This document shows positions 43,979-53,150 of a stretch of DNA of 64,000 bases, one piece after another. Within the stretch, counting starts at the first letter, position 1. Every line of letters starts with the position of its first letter. The position numbers and the translations under genes are program-made. This DNA comes from Deltaproteobacteria bacterium (GTDB lineage: Bacteria > Myxococcota_A > UBA796 > SXON01), in the NCBI GenBank assembly GCA_947445035.1, contig CANFCK010000016.1, positions 1 to 64,000 on the forward strand, written 5' to 3'. The notes beneath the pieces were generated by a model. It did not search any database, was not told where the DNA came from, and worked only from the letters and a program-made list of their open reading frames with translations.

Positions 43979-46010
43979 TCCAGCCCAGGCGCTGAAGTTC
44001 CGCGGCGATCAGCCCGGCGAGCGCGTCGTGGCCGGCAGGGGTCAGGTGGTTGGTGTCGCGGAACCAAGCCGGGTTGGTGACCAAGGCGGCGGTGTCGAGG
44101 TAGGCGAGGTCGCCCCCCGCCGCGGACTTCATCACCGCCCGATACTCCGCGATGCTGATGGGATCGGGCTGCATCGCCTCAGACAGCAGGAGCAGCTTCG
44201 CGCCTGACGCGCGGACCGCCGCGGCAATCGTGGCCACGTCGTCGGCGAAGTCTTCCGCCGGGACCGCACGGTCCAGAGGATTGGCACTGAGGCCGCGCAC
44301 CAGAAACCGGAGCCCATTGAACAACCGCAGCTCTTCCAGCACGCCCGGCCCCGCCGAGAGCGTCCCCGCCTTCCACCGTCGATGGAGCTCGACGTACGTC
44401 ATCGCCGACGTCGTTCCTTCGTTCACGCCCACGTACAAGGTCACGACGTCGGGCTGCAGCTCGGCCAGGTGGCGCTCCGCGAAGAGCGCGATGTGGAACG
44501 ACGACCAAGCGCCCACCCCCTGGTTCACCGCTTCGACCCCGGCCCCGAGGACCGCGTCGAGCCTCGCCGGGTAGAAGACGCCCAGGTCGTCCTCCTGCCA
44601 CGCCCCCCCCGTAGATGAGCCACCAAGGCACACAATGCGCGTGTCCGCCCCCTTGGCGGGCACACGTACCGGGTAGCCGGAAGAGGGATATTCGGTCGAC
44701 GTTGCACCTTCCAGCGCCCGAAAACTCTCCACCGTGGTCGACCAGCCGGCCGCGTCGACCGGCGCCGCAGTCCAGAACCGGCCGGCTTCGGTGAAGCGGA
44801 CGCCGAGCTCCACGTAGCCCAGCGCGACGATCGCGCAGAGGAAGGAGAGCCCGTTGTAGAAGCGCACCCGCCCGGCGTGGACCGTCAGCCAGACAAGCGC
44901 ACCGACCATCGCGCCGGCCAGCGCGAAATACATCCGAGCCGCGGGGTGGCTGCCGAAACCGAAGACGACGCCGACGGCCGCGCCGAGGGCCAGCACCGCA
45001 GCGGCTGCAGCGGCGCTCTCGGGGCCGGCCAACCGCCGCGCCAGCAGCCGACCCACTCCCACCAGTCCGATGATCGCGAGTCCGTAGAGGCTGAGGTCCC
45101 GCCCAACCACCAGGGCGGTCGCGATGGCCACCGCAAAAAGGGTCACGACGAGGCTCGGAGCCTTCGCCGCCCAGCTCCCCCCGAGCGCCGCTACATGCGC
45201 GAGCGCCGCCGGTACCACGCCCGCAGCCAACGACGCCCACTGCGTCGGCAACGAAGGGAGCCGGAGGACCTCGCGCAGTCCGGACAGGTCCACGCCGGCC
45301 AAGAGCGCGCAGAAACCCAGCGGCAGCGAGGCCAAAGCCGCGACACCGAGCGACCCGCCCGAGGCGATGGTCGCCGCACCGAACGCGATCAGCCCCGCGG
45401 CGCCGACCGCGAGGGCGAGGACGTGAGCGGCCGGCGACAGTGGCGCCGCCGAGGCCCCCCCGCCGACCAGGTCCGACACCCAGAGGCGGTGCAGCCCAGG
45501 CGTCAGCACGAACTCCGCCCCGGTCGTGACCCGACAACGCATGGTCTGCCCCTGCGAGCTAGCTTCTATCGAGTCGACAGTGGCACGCAGCCGCAGCGGG
45601 TAGGGCGCGGTAGAGACGACCGGCAGGTTGCCCTCGCACCCGCCCGGCCCGGCCGGAGCTTCGCCCGTCCGCAGTCGCAGGGTCGCAGCGCCGTTGCCCA
45701 CGTCCAGCGAGCCGCGCTCGGGCAAGGTCATCGTGAACGCCAGCTCTGAGAGCGGCGGCGACGTCAACGTCCGGTATTGGACCAGCGCCCAAGCCCCTGG
45801 CGAGACCGCCAGCTCGCCCAGGAGGGACGGGTCCATGTACCGCGTGGGGGCAGGGGCGATCATCCAGCCGGGTGGTCCCCGTTCTGCTTTGACCTGACCC
45901 CACGCGACGGCCGCGGCATGCCCGGCCGAGGCGCCCAGAAGCCCAAGAATGAACCACAGCGCTGCGGGCGGAACGCGCGTCGCGGGGCGGGCACCCGCGG
46001 GCTCGGTCAT
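43971..46010 (-). CDS. Polytopic membrane protein with C-terminal SGNH hydrolase domain
   Basis: 679 residues from ATG 46010 (ATGA overlap with the sulfatase-like gene). One N-terminal membrane segment, an extracytoplasmic beta-rich region (about 45-200), then about eight membrane segments (200-420), then an SGNH domain with CLGGSSTGGAWQEDDLGVFY, VTLYVGVNEGTT and DTNHLTPAGHDALA. The block III Asn is in GVNE and the DxxH is present, so it looks catalytically complete. The fusion of a multi-span membrane part to an SGNH domain recalls acyl-relay proteins that modify cell-surface polymers. Confidence 0.8.
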   Translation of the reverse strand: MTEPAGARPATRVPPAALWFILGLLGASAGHAAAVAWGQVKAERGPPGWMIAPAPTRYMDPSLLGELAVSPGAWALVQYRTLTSPPLSELAFTMTLPERGSLDVGNGAATLRLRTGEAPAGPGGCEGNLPVVSTAPYPLRLRATVDSIEASSQGQTMRCRVTTGAEFVLTPGLHRLWVSDLVGGGASAAPLSPAAHVLALAVGAAGLIAFGAATIASGGSLGVAALASLPLGFCALLAGVDLSGLREVLRLPSLPTQWASLAAGVVPAALAHVAALGGSWAAKAPSLVVTLFAVAIATALVVGRDLSLYGLAIIGLVGVGRLLARRLAGPESAAAAAAVLALGAAVGVVFGFGSHPAARMYFALAGAMVGALVWLTVHAGRVRFYNGLSFLCAIVALGYVELGVRFTEAGRFWTAAPVDAAGWSTTVESFRALEGATSTEYPSSGYPVRVPAKGADTRIVCLGGSSTGGAWQEDDLGVFYPARLDAVLGAGVEAVNQGVGAWSSFHIALFAERHLAELQPDVVTLYVGVNEGTTSAMTYVELHRRWKAGTLSAGPGVLEELRLFNGLRFLVRGLSANPLDRAVPAEDFADDVATIAAAVRASGAKLLLLSEAMQPDPISIAEYRAVMKSAAGGDLAYLDTAALVTNPAWFRDTNHLTPAGHDALAGLIAAELQRLGWIN

Positions 46011-47728
46011 CGGGTCGGCGGCTGCGAAAAGTCGTAGCCGGTGCGCCGGAGAAGCTCGATGAACGCAGGGTCGAGCTGGAGCTCGCGCGCGACCGAGCGG
46101 CCGGCCACCGCCTCCCGATAGCCCTTCCATCGCGCCAGCAGCCCGCTGACCACGTCGGGGTTGGCCGCGGCGAGATCCCGCTGCTGCTCGGGGTCGGCGT
46201 CAAGGTCGAACAGACAGTTGTGGAGCACCGGCGGGCCCAAAACCTGGCTACCTGGGGCCGGGCCGCCGGGGGGAGGCGGGGGCAACGCGCCCGGGTGACC
46301 CAAGCCGCCCTCGCGCAGGTCAGCGCGACTGCACGGAAAACTCTGGTGCAAAAGCGCCCACGGCGGCGCGATCACCGCGCCCGCAGGCTCCGCGCCCATC
46401 ATGCTGGTGGCGCCGCCCTCGACCAGGGTCGTCGACCGGATGACGGCCGCCGGATCGGTGAGCAGCGGGCGCATCGAGACCCCGTCAATCGTGGCGGGTG
46501 GCGTGGCCCCCACCAGCTCCAGGATCGTCGGCAACAGATCGACGTGACTGACCAGTGCGTTGGTCGCGCCTACCGGGACCCCGGGCACCCGGACCACCAG
46601 CGGCACATGCACAGCGTCGTCGAAGTAGGTGCCGCCGTGGAGCAGCTCACCGTTGTCGTCCAGCGACTCGCCGTGGTCCGCGACGACGACGATCACCGTG
46701 CGATCGAGGCGACCGCGCGCTTCCAGCGCGGCGTAGAGCACCGCCACGTCGCGATCCATCCTCGCAACGGCCTTGGCGTACTCCCGCCGCCAAATCGCGA
46801 CCCCGGCGGCGCCAGCCTGGCGAGTCAGGCGCGTGGCGTCATCACCGCCGCCGCCGACAAGCCCGCCAAAAGCGTTCCCCCCTGCCATGCCCGGCATGGC
46901 CGCCCGCGCGGTGCCAGACTTGCCCTCGTCCCACAGCGCCAAAAGGACGCCAGTCGGGTCTTCGGTGGCACCCTCGTCGGTGATCACGAAGGGAAAGTGG
47001 GCGGTACGACTGTGGAAGAGCGCGAAGATCGGGCGGTCCGCAGGCTGCGCGGCGATCCAGGTGACCGCAGGAGCTGCCGAGGCGCCGCCAGCGCCCACCT
47101 CGCCGCCACCGTGGCGCCCATCGGGCGTGTCCCGGGGCGGGGCGATGACCACCATCCGTTGAAAACCACGATCGAGGCCGTAGTCCGGCCGCAAGCCCGA
47201 CGCGGCGTCGATGGTGAAGGCGCCCGTCCGGTATCCGTAGAGGCCCAAGACCTCGGGGAGTGTCGGGACTCCAGTCGCCAGCCCCTTGCCCCAACCGAGC
47301 ACGCCCGTGGAACTGCCGAACCGCCCCGTCAATTCCGCCGTGAGCCCGGAGAGCGTGAAGTTCGACGCCGCGTAGGCGCTGTCGAACCGTACCCCCTCAG
47401 CCGCGATGCGATCGATGCTGGGCGTCAGCCCCGCTATTGCCCCGTAGGCGCCCACGTGATCACGGCGTAGCGAACAGAGTGAGATCACGATGACGTCGCA
47501 GCCCGAACAGCTCGCACCACCGCTGACGCCCACGACGTCGGTGGGCGGTTGGCGGTCGAGGTCGACGGTGCCAGGGCGGACGGTGTTGTCGCCTGGCGCC
47601 GGCCCCGGCGGGGGGTTGAGCGGCGCCGGCATCGGGGGGTACACCGGCGTCGGGGGCGGCGCCGGCTCGTTGGAGCACGCGGCGAGCACGAAAACCGATA
47701 CCAGCGCGCGGCCTGCGACCCACCACAT
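46007..47728 (-). CDS. Sulfatase-fold lipoprotein with altered metal site
   Basis: 573 residues. Lipobox LAAC and a long Pro-rich linker (about 20-60) precede an alkaline-phosphatase/sulfatase fold: VIVISLCSLRRDHVGAYG, TPSIDRIAAEGVRFDSAYA, VVVADHGESLDDNGELLHGG and HVPLVVRVPG. In the usual family the first motif reads DxLRxDH; here Cys85 replaces the metal-binding Asp, and the nucleophile region reads TLSG rather than TLPS. It may be inactive or may use another mechanism. It is transcribed ahead of the membrane-SGNH gene. Confidence 0.82.
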   Translation of the reverse strand: MWWVAGRALVSVFVLAACSNEPAPPPTPVYPPMPAPLNPPPGPAPGDNTVRPGTVDLDRQPPTDVVGVSGGASCSGCDVIVISLCSLRRDHVGAYGAIAGLTPSIDRIAAEGVRFDSAYAASNFTLSGLTAELTGRFGSSTGVLGWGKGLATGVPTLPEVLGLYGYRTGAFTIDAASGLRPDYGLDRGFQRMVVIAPPRDTPDGRHGGGEVGAGGASAAPAVTWIAAQPADRPIFALFHSRTAHFPFVITDEGATEDPTGVLLALWDEGKSGTARAAMPGMAGGNAFGGLVGGGGDDATRLTRQAGAAGVAIWRREYAKAVARMDRDVAVLYAALEARGRLDRTVIVVVADHGESLDDNGELLHGGTYFDDAVHVPLVVRVPGVPVGATNALVSHVDLLPTILELVGATPPATIDGVSMRPLLTDPAAVIRSTTLVEGGATSMMGAEPAGAVIAPPWALLHQSFPCSRADLREGGLGHPGALPPPPPGGPAPGSQVLGPPVLHNCLFDLDADPEQQRDLAAANPDVVSGLLARWKGYREAVAGRSVARELQLDPAFIELLRRTGYDFSQPPTR

Positions 47729-47734
47729 TCGCAG

Positions 47735-47740
47735 AACCTA
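47735..47740 (-). promoter_or_regulatory. Candidate -10 element (leaderless start), sulfatase-fold gene
   Basis: On the minus strand TAGGTT, six bases, ATG 47728, with no Shine-Dalgarno between. Confidence 0.5.
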
Positions 47741-47788
47741 CTCCGCACGGTCGCCTCAAGTCGAGCCCGGCCGCGCCGAAACGAGGAC

Positions 47789-47935
47789 ATGCCCCGTCTC
47801 GCCCTGATTCAAACCGCGCCGGCACCCTTCCGCCAGCTTCCCGCCAACCGCCCCTTTCGCGGCGTCGTGCCCCACGCGCCGCCGGGGATGCCGGCCTTGA
47901 TGCGGACGCTGCTCGCGGCGGTCGCCACGGGGTGA
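47789..47935 (+). CDS. Possible 48-residue protein
   Basis: A short plus-strand frame from ATG 47789 with a weak Shine-Dalgarno (GAGG). It encodes MPRLALIQTAPAPFRQLPAN and a Pro-rich remainder ending LLAAVATG. No known family. It could be a chance frame in the gap between the sulfatase-fold gene and the next SGNH lipoprotein. Confidence 0.3.
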   Translation: MPRLALIQTAPAPFRQLPANRPFRGVVPHAPPGMPALMRTLLAAVATG

Positions 47936-47943
47936 GCGTGGGG

Positions 47944-47949
47944 TACAAT
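47944..47949 (+). promoter_or_regulatory. Candidate -10 element (leaderless start), SGNH lipoprotein
   Basis: TACAAT, six bases, ATG 47956. The best -10 match among the leaderless-type starts in this window. Confidence 0.55.
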
Positions 47950-47955
47950 CCCCTC

Positions 47956-48858
47956 ATGCTCCTGCTCCTCGGCTGCACAACAGCCATTCCTGATGACACC
48001 GCCGAGCCCGCCCCGTGCCTCTCCGAGGTGGATGGCGAAAACGCCGGGTTCGCAGACTATGCCACCGCCGGCGCCACCATGGGCACGCACTGCGCGGGCA
48101 CCGACCACCAGGAAATTGAGGGCGTCGAGCGCCTCGTGTTCATGGGCGACTCCGTCACCGAGGGCACCCCTCCTACCGAAACCTGGGCCTACTACCGCTC
48201 GCTCGTGACCGAGGGCGTACGCGCACGCTTCGGGGACGACCTCCCGGTGGACGAGTGCTCGCGCTGGGGGGCGCGCACCGACGACCTGCTCCAGGATGGC
48301 GACCCCGCGCAGATCGCGGAGTGTTTCCCCGAGGTGGAGGAGCGCCGCACCCTGGTCGTGCTCACCGTGGGCGGGAACGACGTGGTCGCCTTCTCAGACG
48401 AGCTCGACGCGGGCGCCACCGACGAGGCCGTCCTCGCCAGCGCCGATGCCGCGTTGGGGCTGCTCCACGACGCGCTCATCCATCTTCGCGACCCCTCCTT
48501 CTTTCCAGGCGGCGTCGACGTTGTTTTGGGCAACGTCTTCGAGTTCACCGATGCGACGGGCGACCTCGTGGCCTGCCCCTTGGCCGAGACCTTCGGCTTC
48601 ACCGGCACCTACCCGCAGATGCTTGAGGGCTACGCCTACATCAACCAAGCGTACGCCGGGATGGCGGTCGAGCTGGACATCGACCTGGTGTTCATGCACG
48701 AGAACTTTTGCGGCCACGGCTTCCACAACGACGATCCTGACAGCCCCTGCTACCGGGGCGCGGACAACGAGCGCTGGTTCGACAACACCTGCATCCACCC
48801 CAACCCAGCCGGCCACGCGGAGCTGGCGCGGATGGTGCTCGCGGTCGTGGACGAGTAG
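47956..48858 (+). CDS. SGNH/GDSL-type lipoprotein
   Basis: 300 residues from ATG 47956; a GTG at 47932 would bury the -10 element and spoil the signal peptide. Lipobox LLGC is followed by an IPDDTAEPAP linker. The SGNH domain shows FMGDSVTEG (Ser67), a clear block III TVGGNDVVAF, and a C-terminal His in CIHPNPAGH. Several cysteines (CSRW, CPLAE, FCGHGF, PCYRG) suggest disulfides. A lipid-anchored esterase or acetylhydrolase of envelope or environmental polymers. Confidence 0.87.
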   Translation: MLLLLGCTTAIPDDTAEPAPCLSEVDGENAGFADYATAGATMGTHCAGTDHQEIEGVERLVFMGDSVTEGTPPTETWAYYRSLVTEGVRARFGDDLPVDECSRWGARTDDLLQDGDPAQIAECFPEVEERRTLVVLTVGGNDVVAFSDELDAGATDEAVLASADAALGLLHDALIHLRDPSFFPGGVDVVLGNVFEFTDATGDLVACPLAETFGFTGTYPQMLEGYAYINQAYAGMAVELDIDLVFMHENFCGHGFHNDDPDSPCYRGADNERWFDNTCIHPNPAGHAELARMVLAVVDE

Positions 48859-48993
48859 GGACCGACCGGCGCAGGAACGATCAGCTTCCAGGTCGTCCAG
48901 GAGTTCCTCAACGTGGCACTCCGCAAGTTCGCCACGCCGATGAGCCCCTCGGAGGCGCGGGAGTACCTCGACATCGTGCTCCTGCCGCTAGTT
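48859..48993 (+). pseudogene. Remnant of a PIN-domain (VapC-like) toxin gene
   Basis: Immediately after the SGNH stop, the same frame reads TISFQVVQEFLNVALRKFAT and then PMSPSEAREYLDIVLLPL, closely matching the middle of PIN-domain toxins (typically S-Q-V-L-Q-E-F-Y-N-V-A-x-R-K). Neither the N-terminal metal-binding Asp region nor the C-terminal acidic motifs are present, and no antitoxin gene is adjacent. It appears to be a decayed fragment. Confidence 0.6.
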
Positions 48994-49070
48994 GAAGCCA
49001 TGCGGGGCCGGGGCGCCGTCGTTGCAAGCGCGGCCCCCCTCAACCCGCCTGAGCTTGATTCGGCCCGGTA

Positions 49071-50069
49071 TCACCCCCCCAAGACGCCCAGTCGTTCCAG
49101 CTCCGTCGCAAGCCGCTTCGTATTCACCACCGCTGCAACCTCGCTCATGTGCTCATCATCGCGCCAGTGGACCCGCTCCACCCCTGGGTTGGGGAGCACG
49201 AACCACCCGTCGGCATGCGTTTGCGCGTCGGCCAGGACGGTCTCCATGCCGCGGAGGCGCTTCTCCTCGCGGGCGAGGATGACGCCGGCCACAGGCGACA
49301 CCGCGTACACCAGGGTGATGTCGTGCGCGTGGGCGACCGTCTCCAGCTCCACGACGAAGGTGTCGTCGAGCGCCTGGCCGATGGCCGATTCGGAAGGGTA
49401 GCCGCCGATGGGAACGCCGGTCAGGCTCGGGCGACGGCGGGCTGCCCAGCTTTGGCCGAAGACCTCGGCAAACGCCACGTCGAGGTGGGCGCGGCCCGGG
49501 GCACCGCTGACCGCGGACGCCACCACATCTGCCAGTCGCGACAGAGTCGCGTCCCGGGCGGTGACGGCGCGCTGCCGGATGCCTTCCAGCCCGTCGGGAG
49601 CGTGGTTGTAGAGCTTTCGGCCGATGACCGGCTCGTCCGCGGTCAGGTACGGCCGGAGCAGGAGATCGCGGCGATCGGAGGTCAGGTCGGAGGTCAGGAT
49701 CTCGATGGGCGTGGCGTACACGACCACCACCGGCCGCCTGGTAGCCGGCGCGACGAGGTTCTTGATCACCGCGTAGTAGACGGGCAGCGTGGCCGACCCG
49801 ATCGAGATCACCTGGACCTTGAGCTTCGGTCGGCCCAACGCCGAAAGCAACGTGGCAACGTGGATGTCGGAGCCTGCCTTGGAGTTGCCGATGATCACCA
49901 ACTCGGCCGCCGGATCGACGGTTACCTCGCCAGGCGCGCCGGGCAGCGGCACCGCCGGCCCCACGCGAGCGGCCGGCAACGCGAGGTAGCCGCCCACAGG
50001 AGGAATCACGGCGAAGATCGCCATGAGCACCCACATCAGCGGGCTAGAAGCGGAAGTAGATGAAGGCAT
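49071..50069 (-). CDS. AlgJ/SGNH-like acetylation partner of MBOAT
   Basis: 332 residues from ATG 50069, overlapping the MBOAT gene end; ATG 50036, giving 321 residues, is equally plausible. An N-terminal membrane anchor (MWVLMAIFAVIPPVGGYLAL) leads to an SGNH-like fold with block I ELVIIGNSKAGSDIH, a strand VVVVYATPIEIL and a C-terminal WRDDEHMSEV with DxxH. The layout (membrane anchor plus SGNH fold, encoded directly after an MBOAT) matches AlgJ/PatB-type proteins that transfer acetyl groups to polysaccharides in the periplasm. Confidence 0.75.
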   Translation of the reverse strand: MPSSTSASSPLMWVLMAIFAVIPPVGGYLALPAARVGPAVPLPGAPGEVTVDPAAELVIIGNSKAGSDIHVATLLSALGRPKLKVQVISIGSATLPVYYAVIKNLVAPATRRPVVVVYATPIEILTSDLTSDRRDLLLRPYLTADEPVIGRKLYNHAPDGLEGIRQRAVTARDATLSRLADVVASAVSGAPGRAHLDVAFAEVFGQSWAARRRPSLTGVPIGGYPSESAIGQALDDTFVVELETVAHAHDITLVYAVSPVAGVILAREEKRLRGMETVLADAQTHADGWFVLPNPGVERVHWRDDEHMSEVAAVVNTKRLATELERLGVLGG

Positions 50070-51408
50070 CGGCGTTGGCCCGGGTCCAGTAGACCAGAAG
50101 GGTGGCGACAAGGGAGACAAAGCCCACCGCGAAGGCGGGTCGGAGGGCGCCGAGGCGAGGGAGGACATAGCGCTCGGTGAGCAAGCCGAGCACCAGGATG
50201 GCGCCGCCACAACTGGCGACCGCCACGAGCACGCCGCCGACGATGAGCTCGCTGGCCGGGTGCACCGGCCAGGGGTGGCGGAAGGTCTCGAAAAGCACGC
50301 TGGCGTCGTGCTGACGGAAGATTGCCCAGCCGAAAACGGTGAACGAGAAGAACAGCGGGACTGTCACCCAACGAGACAGGGTTTGGAGCACCCGCCACAT
50401 GGGCCGGTACACGACGACCAAAATCCCGTGGTATACCCCCCACAAGACGAAGTTCCACGACGCCCCGTGCCACAGTCCGCTGGCAGCCATCGTCACCACC
50501 GTCACCGCGGCGACGCGCAACGCCGAGCCCTTGTTTCCGCCGAGGGGAACATAGAGATAGTCGCGTATCCAACTGGAGAAGCTCACGTGCCAGCGACGCC
50601 ACAGCTCGGCGGGGTTGGCTGCAAGGTAGGGGTGGAGGAAGTTCGGAGACAGGGTGAAGCCGAAACACTGGGCGACGCCGCGGGCGATGTCAGTGTAGCC
50701 GGAGAAGTCGGCGAGGATCTGGACGGCGAAGGCGAACGCGCCGGCCAGCGCCAGGGGCAGGCTCAACGTCGGGAGGCCGTACACGCGGTCGACGTAGACC
50801 GCCACGTTGTCCGCGACGATCACCTTCTTCGCGACGCCCCACGTCACCCGAATCAGCCCTGCCCAGATGTTCGACCACCTCACCACCCGCGGCGCGAGCA
50901 CCTGTCGTAAAAGGTCGGGGGCACGCTCGATGGGCCCGGCGACGAGCTGCGGGAAGAAGCTGACGAAGAGGTAATAGTCGAGGATGTTCCGGCAGGCCGG
51001 CATGACCCCGCGGTAGACGTCGATGGTGTAGCTCATCGACTGGAAGGTGTAAAAAGAGATGCCCGCGGGAAGAATGACCTCCATCAGCGGCACGTCCGCG
51101 CCGAGGGCACGCAAGTTGTCCGAGGCGAACATCGCGTACTTGAACCACGCCAAGAGCGCGAGGTTGGCGCCGAGGCTGGTGGCGAGGAGCGGCCGCTTGC
51201 GGGCGGGCCAGCGCTCCATCCCGATCGCGGCGAAGTAGTCGATGCCGGCTGAGAAGTAGAGGAGAGCGACCCACCAGGGGTGCTCCCAGCCGTAGAAGGT
51301 GGCGCTCGCGACCAGGAGCAGCAGGTTCTGCAGGCGCCAGCGGACCGGCACGTAGAGCGCAAAGACCAGGGCGAAGAAGATCGCGAAGGTGACCGTCACA
51401 AAACTCAT
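50044..51408 (-). CDS. MBOAT-family O-acyltransferase (AlgI-like)
   Basis: 454 residues from ATG 51408 (ATGA overlap with the upstream gene). About eleven membrane segments. MBOAT signatures: ILPAGISFYTFQSMSYTIDVYRG (quoted in part), ILADFSGYTDIARGVAQCFG, NPAELWRRWHVSFSSWIRDY and the catalytic His314 in GLWHGASWNFVLWG. AlgI-like MBOATs move acetyl groups across the membrane for O-acetylation of exopolysaccharide or peptidoglycan. The AlgJ-like gene follows directly. Confidence 0.93.
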   Translation of the reverse strand: MSFVTVTFAIFFALVFALYVPVRWRLQNLLLLVASATFYGWEHPWWVALLYFSAGIDYFAAIGMERWPARKRPLLATSLGANLALLAWFKYAMFASDNLRALGADVPLMEVILPAGISFYTFQSMSYTIDVYRGVMPACRNILDYYLFVSFFPQLVAGPIERAPDLLRQVLAPRVVRWSNIWAGLIRVTWGVAKKVIVADNVAVYVDRVYGLPTLSLPLALAGAFAFAVQILADFSGYTDIARGVAQCFGFTLSPNFLHPYLAANPAELWRRWHVSFSSWIRDYLYVPLGGNKGSALRVAAVTVVTMAASGLWHGASWNFVLWGVYHGILVVVYRPMWRVLQTLSRWVTVPLFFSFTVFGWAIFRQHDASVLFETFRHPWPVHPASELIVGGVLVAVASCGGAILVLGLLTERYVLPRLGALRPAFAVGFVSLVATLLVYWTRANADAFIYFRF

Positions 51409-53144
51409 CGCGGCGGCTCTCCCGCTCGGCGAATCTGTAGGATGACCGGCCGGTCTTCGCAGGTCCAGCCGTACAACGCACCGTTGCCGGGCCTCCCGCC
51501 CACGCGCGACCAGCAGTTGCCAACCGTGGCCGGGGCGTGGGTCACACCCCAGAGCTCGGTGGTGTCGGGTGCGTCGCGAGAGCTGGGCGGCTCGCCGGGG
51601 AAGAGCACGGCGTGCAGGCTGCCGGGGTCGCTGAGGTGCGAACGGCACGTGTCGCCCGTGCTCACACAACGCACGTACGGGCGGAGCGCGGCCATCATCA
51701 CCCAGGGCCGGGAGGAGGCGTAGTCGAGCACGACCGCATCTTGCGGCAAGCGCGCATCGAACTCGCGGGAGACGGTGAACCACTCCGGAGACTCGACGCC
51801 CGACCAGGAATCGCTGTCGACCGATCGACCCGCATTGAGCCCTGGCGCTTCACGCCGCCAAGGCGCGGAAGCGGGCACCAACGCCACGAGTCCGGCCGCG
51901 AGACACCCCCACGACCCCACCAGCCGTGCAACCGCGGCGATCGCCAACGGCGGGAGGCAGACCGCAACCGCGAGAAAGTAACGATGCTGAAAGTGCAGGT
52001 GCAGGCAGGAGACCAGCACGATCACCATCGGCGACACCGCGAGCACAAGCGCCAACGAGCGCCGACCCTGCCGGCGAAGGACGAGCAACAGCGGCAGCGC
52101 CAGGATCAACCACACCCAGACACTGGACGTGTCCGGAAATTCCATGCGAATTCCCGGAACGGCGGCGGGGGAGAACCAGCCCCGGGCCTCCGGCGCGCTC
52201 ACCGCCTTGGCGACCCGTTGGAGCGTCGTGAAAAGCTCCTCGAAGCTTCGGCCCGGGACCCAGCCGTCTCGGGCAAGGGCCGGATCGACGTCAAAGCCCA
52301 GCGACACCCGGGTGGTGATCTCCTCGATCGAGACAATAGGTAGGTTTTTTCGGCCCATCCAGTCGTTGACCGCGGGCAGGACACCGCCCAGCACGCCGAG
52401 CGAGGGGAGCGCAGCCCACCGGAAGCTGACGACCGTGAACGCCGCACCCAGCCCGACCATCGCCAGCGCGACCGCGAGCTGCTTGGGATCCAAGCAGAAA
52501 AGCGTCCCTGCCGCCGCCGCCAGTGGCAGCGTCGCAAGCAGTCGCCCGCGCGAAAGCGCCACGAGTGAGGCGATACCGATCAGATCACACGCAGCGACGA
52601 GCGCGTACGGCGTGAACTGCCGACCACAATCAACCAGCCCCGGCAGCCGAAGCACCACGCACATCGCCAACGCGCCGACGATCCGCCCATGCAACTGCCG
52701 CCCCAACCAGTACGCGCCGAGCCCCGACACGAAGCTGGCCGCCATCGACACCCGGAGTCCACCCGCCGCGAGCTCGCGCGACCCGTCGGCGAGGACGCTG
52801 GCCGCCCACGGGAACCCCGGGTAGCGGTCGATGGCGTACAACGAGGTGTTTCCCGTTTCGAGCGCCACCGCCGAGAGGAAGTTGTAGTCAGAGTCCGGTC
52901 CCACCGGCGAACCGTGCGGGGAGATCATCGCCCAGATGCGCAAAACCGCAGGAACCTGGATCGCCGCCACCACCCCGATGGCGACGAGGTCCCAGGCCCA
53001 AGGGTGGTCCCAGGATGAGAGCCTGCGCAGCCGAGCGTGGCGCCCGCACCCCCACGCGAGGAGCCCGACCCCCACCGCCGCCAGCAGCGCCTGCACTTCC
53101 CAAGGGCGCAGCACGGGGTTCAACAGCGGCGCCAACAGGTTCAC
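51405..53144 (-). CDS. Polytopic GT-C-like membrane protein
   Basis: 579 residues from GTG 53144. About ten membrane segments followed by a soluble C-terminal domain of about 160 residues with five cysteines (VRCVSTGDTCRSHL, GNCWSRVGG, GWTCEDRP). The first large loop has GPDSDYNFLSAVALETGN, an acidic position as in GT-C glycosyltransferases. It is the first gene of a three-gene operon with MBOAT and AlgJ-like proteins, so it may build the glycan that they acetylate. The enzymatic role is inferred. Confidence 0.65.
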   Translation of the reverse strand: MNLLAPLLNPVLRPWEVQALLAAVGVGLLAWGCGRHARLRRLSSWDHPWAWDLVAIGVVAAIQVPAVLRIWAMISPHGSPVGPDSDYNFLSAVALETGNTSLYAIDRYPGFPWAASVLADGSRELAAGGLRVSMAASFVSGLGAYWLGRQLHGRIVGALAMCVVLRLPGLVDCGRQFTPYALVAACDLIGIASLVALSRGRLLATLPLAAAAGTLFCLDPKQLAVALAMVGLGAAFTVVSFRWAALPSLGVLGGVLPAVNDWMGRKNLPIVSIEEITTRVSLGFDVDPALARDGWVPGRSFEELFTTLQRVAKAVSAPEARGWFSPAAVPGIRMEFPDTSSVWVWLILALPLLLVLRRQGRRSLALVLAVSPMVIVLVSCLHLHFQHRYFLAVAVCLPPLAIAAVARLVGSWGCLAAGLVALVPASAPWRREAPGLNAGRSVDSDSWSGVESPEWFTVSREFDARLPQDAVVLDYASSRPWVMMAALRPYVRCVSTGDTCRSHLSDPGSLHAVLFPGEPPSSRDAPDTTELWGVTHAPATVGNCWSRVGGRPGNGALYGWTCEDRPVILQIRRAGEPPR

Positions 53145-53150
53145 CGCCGC

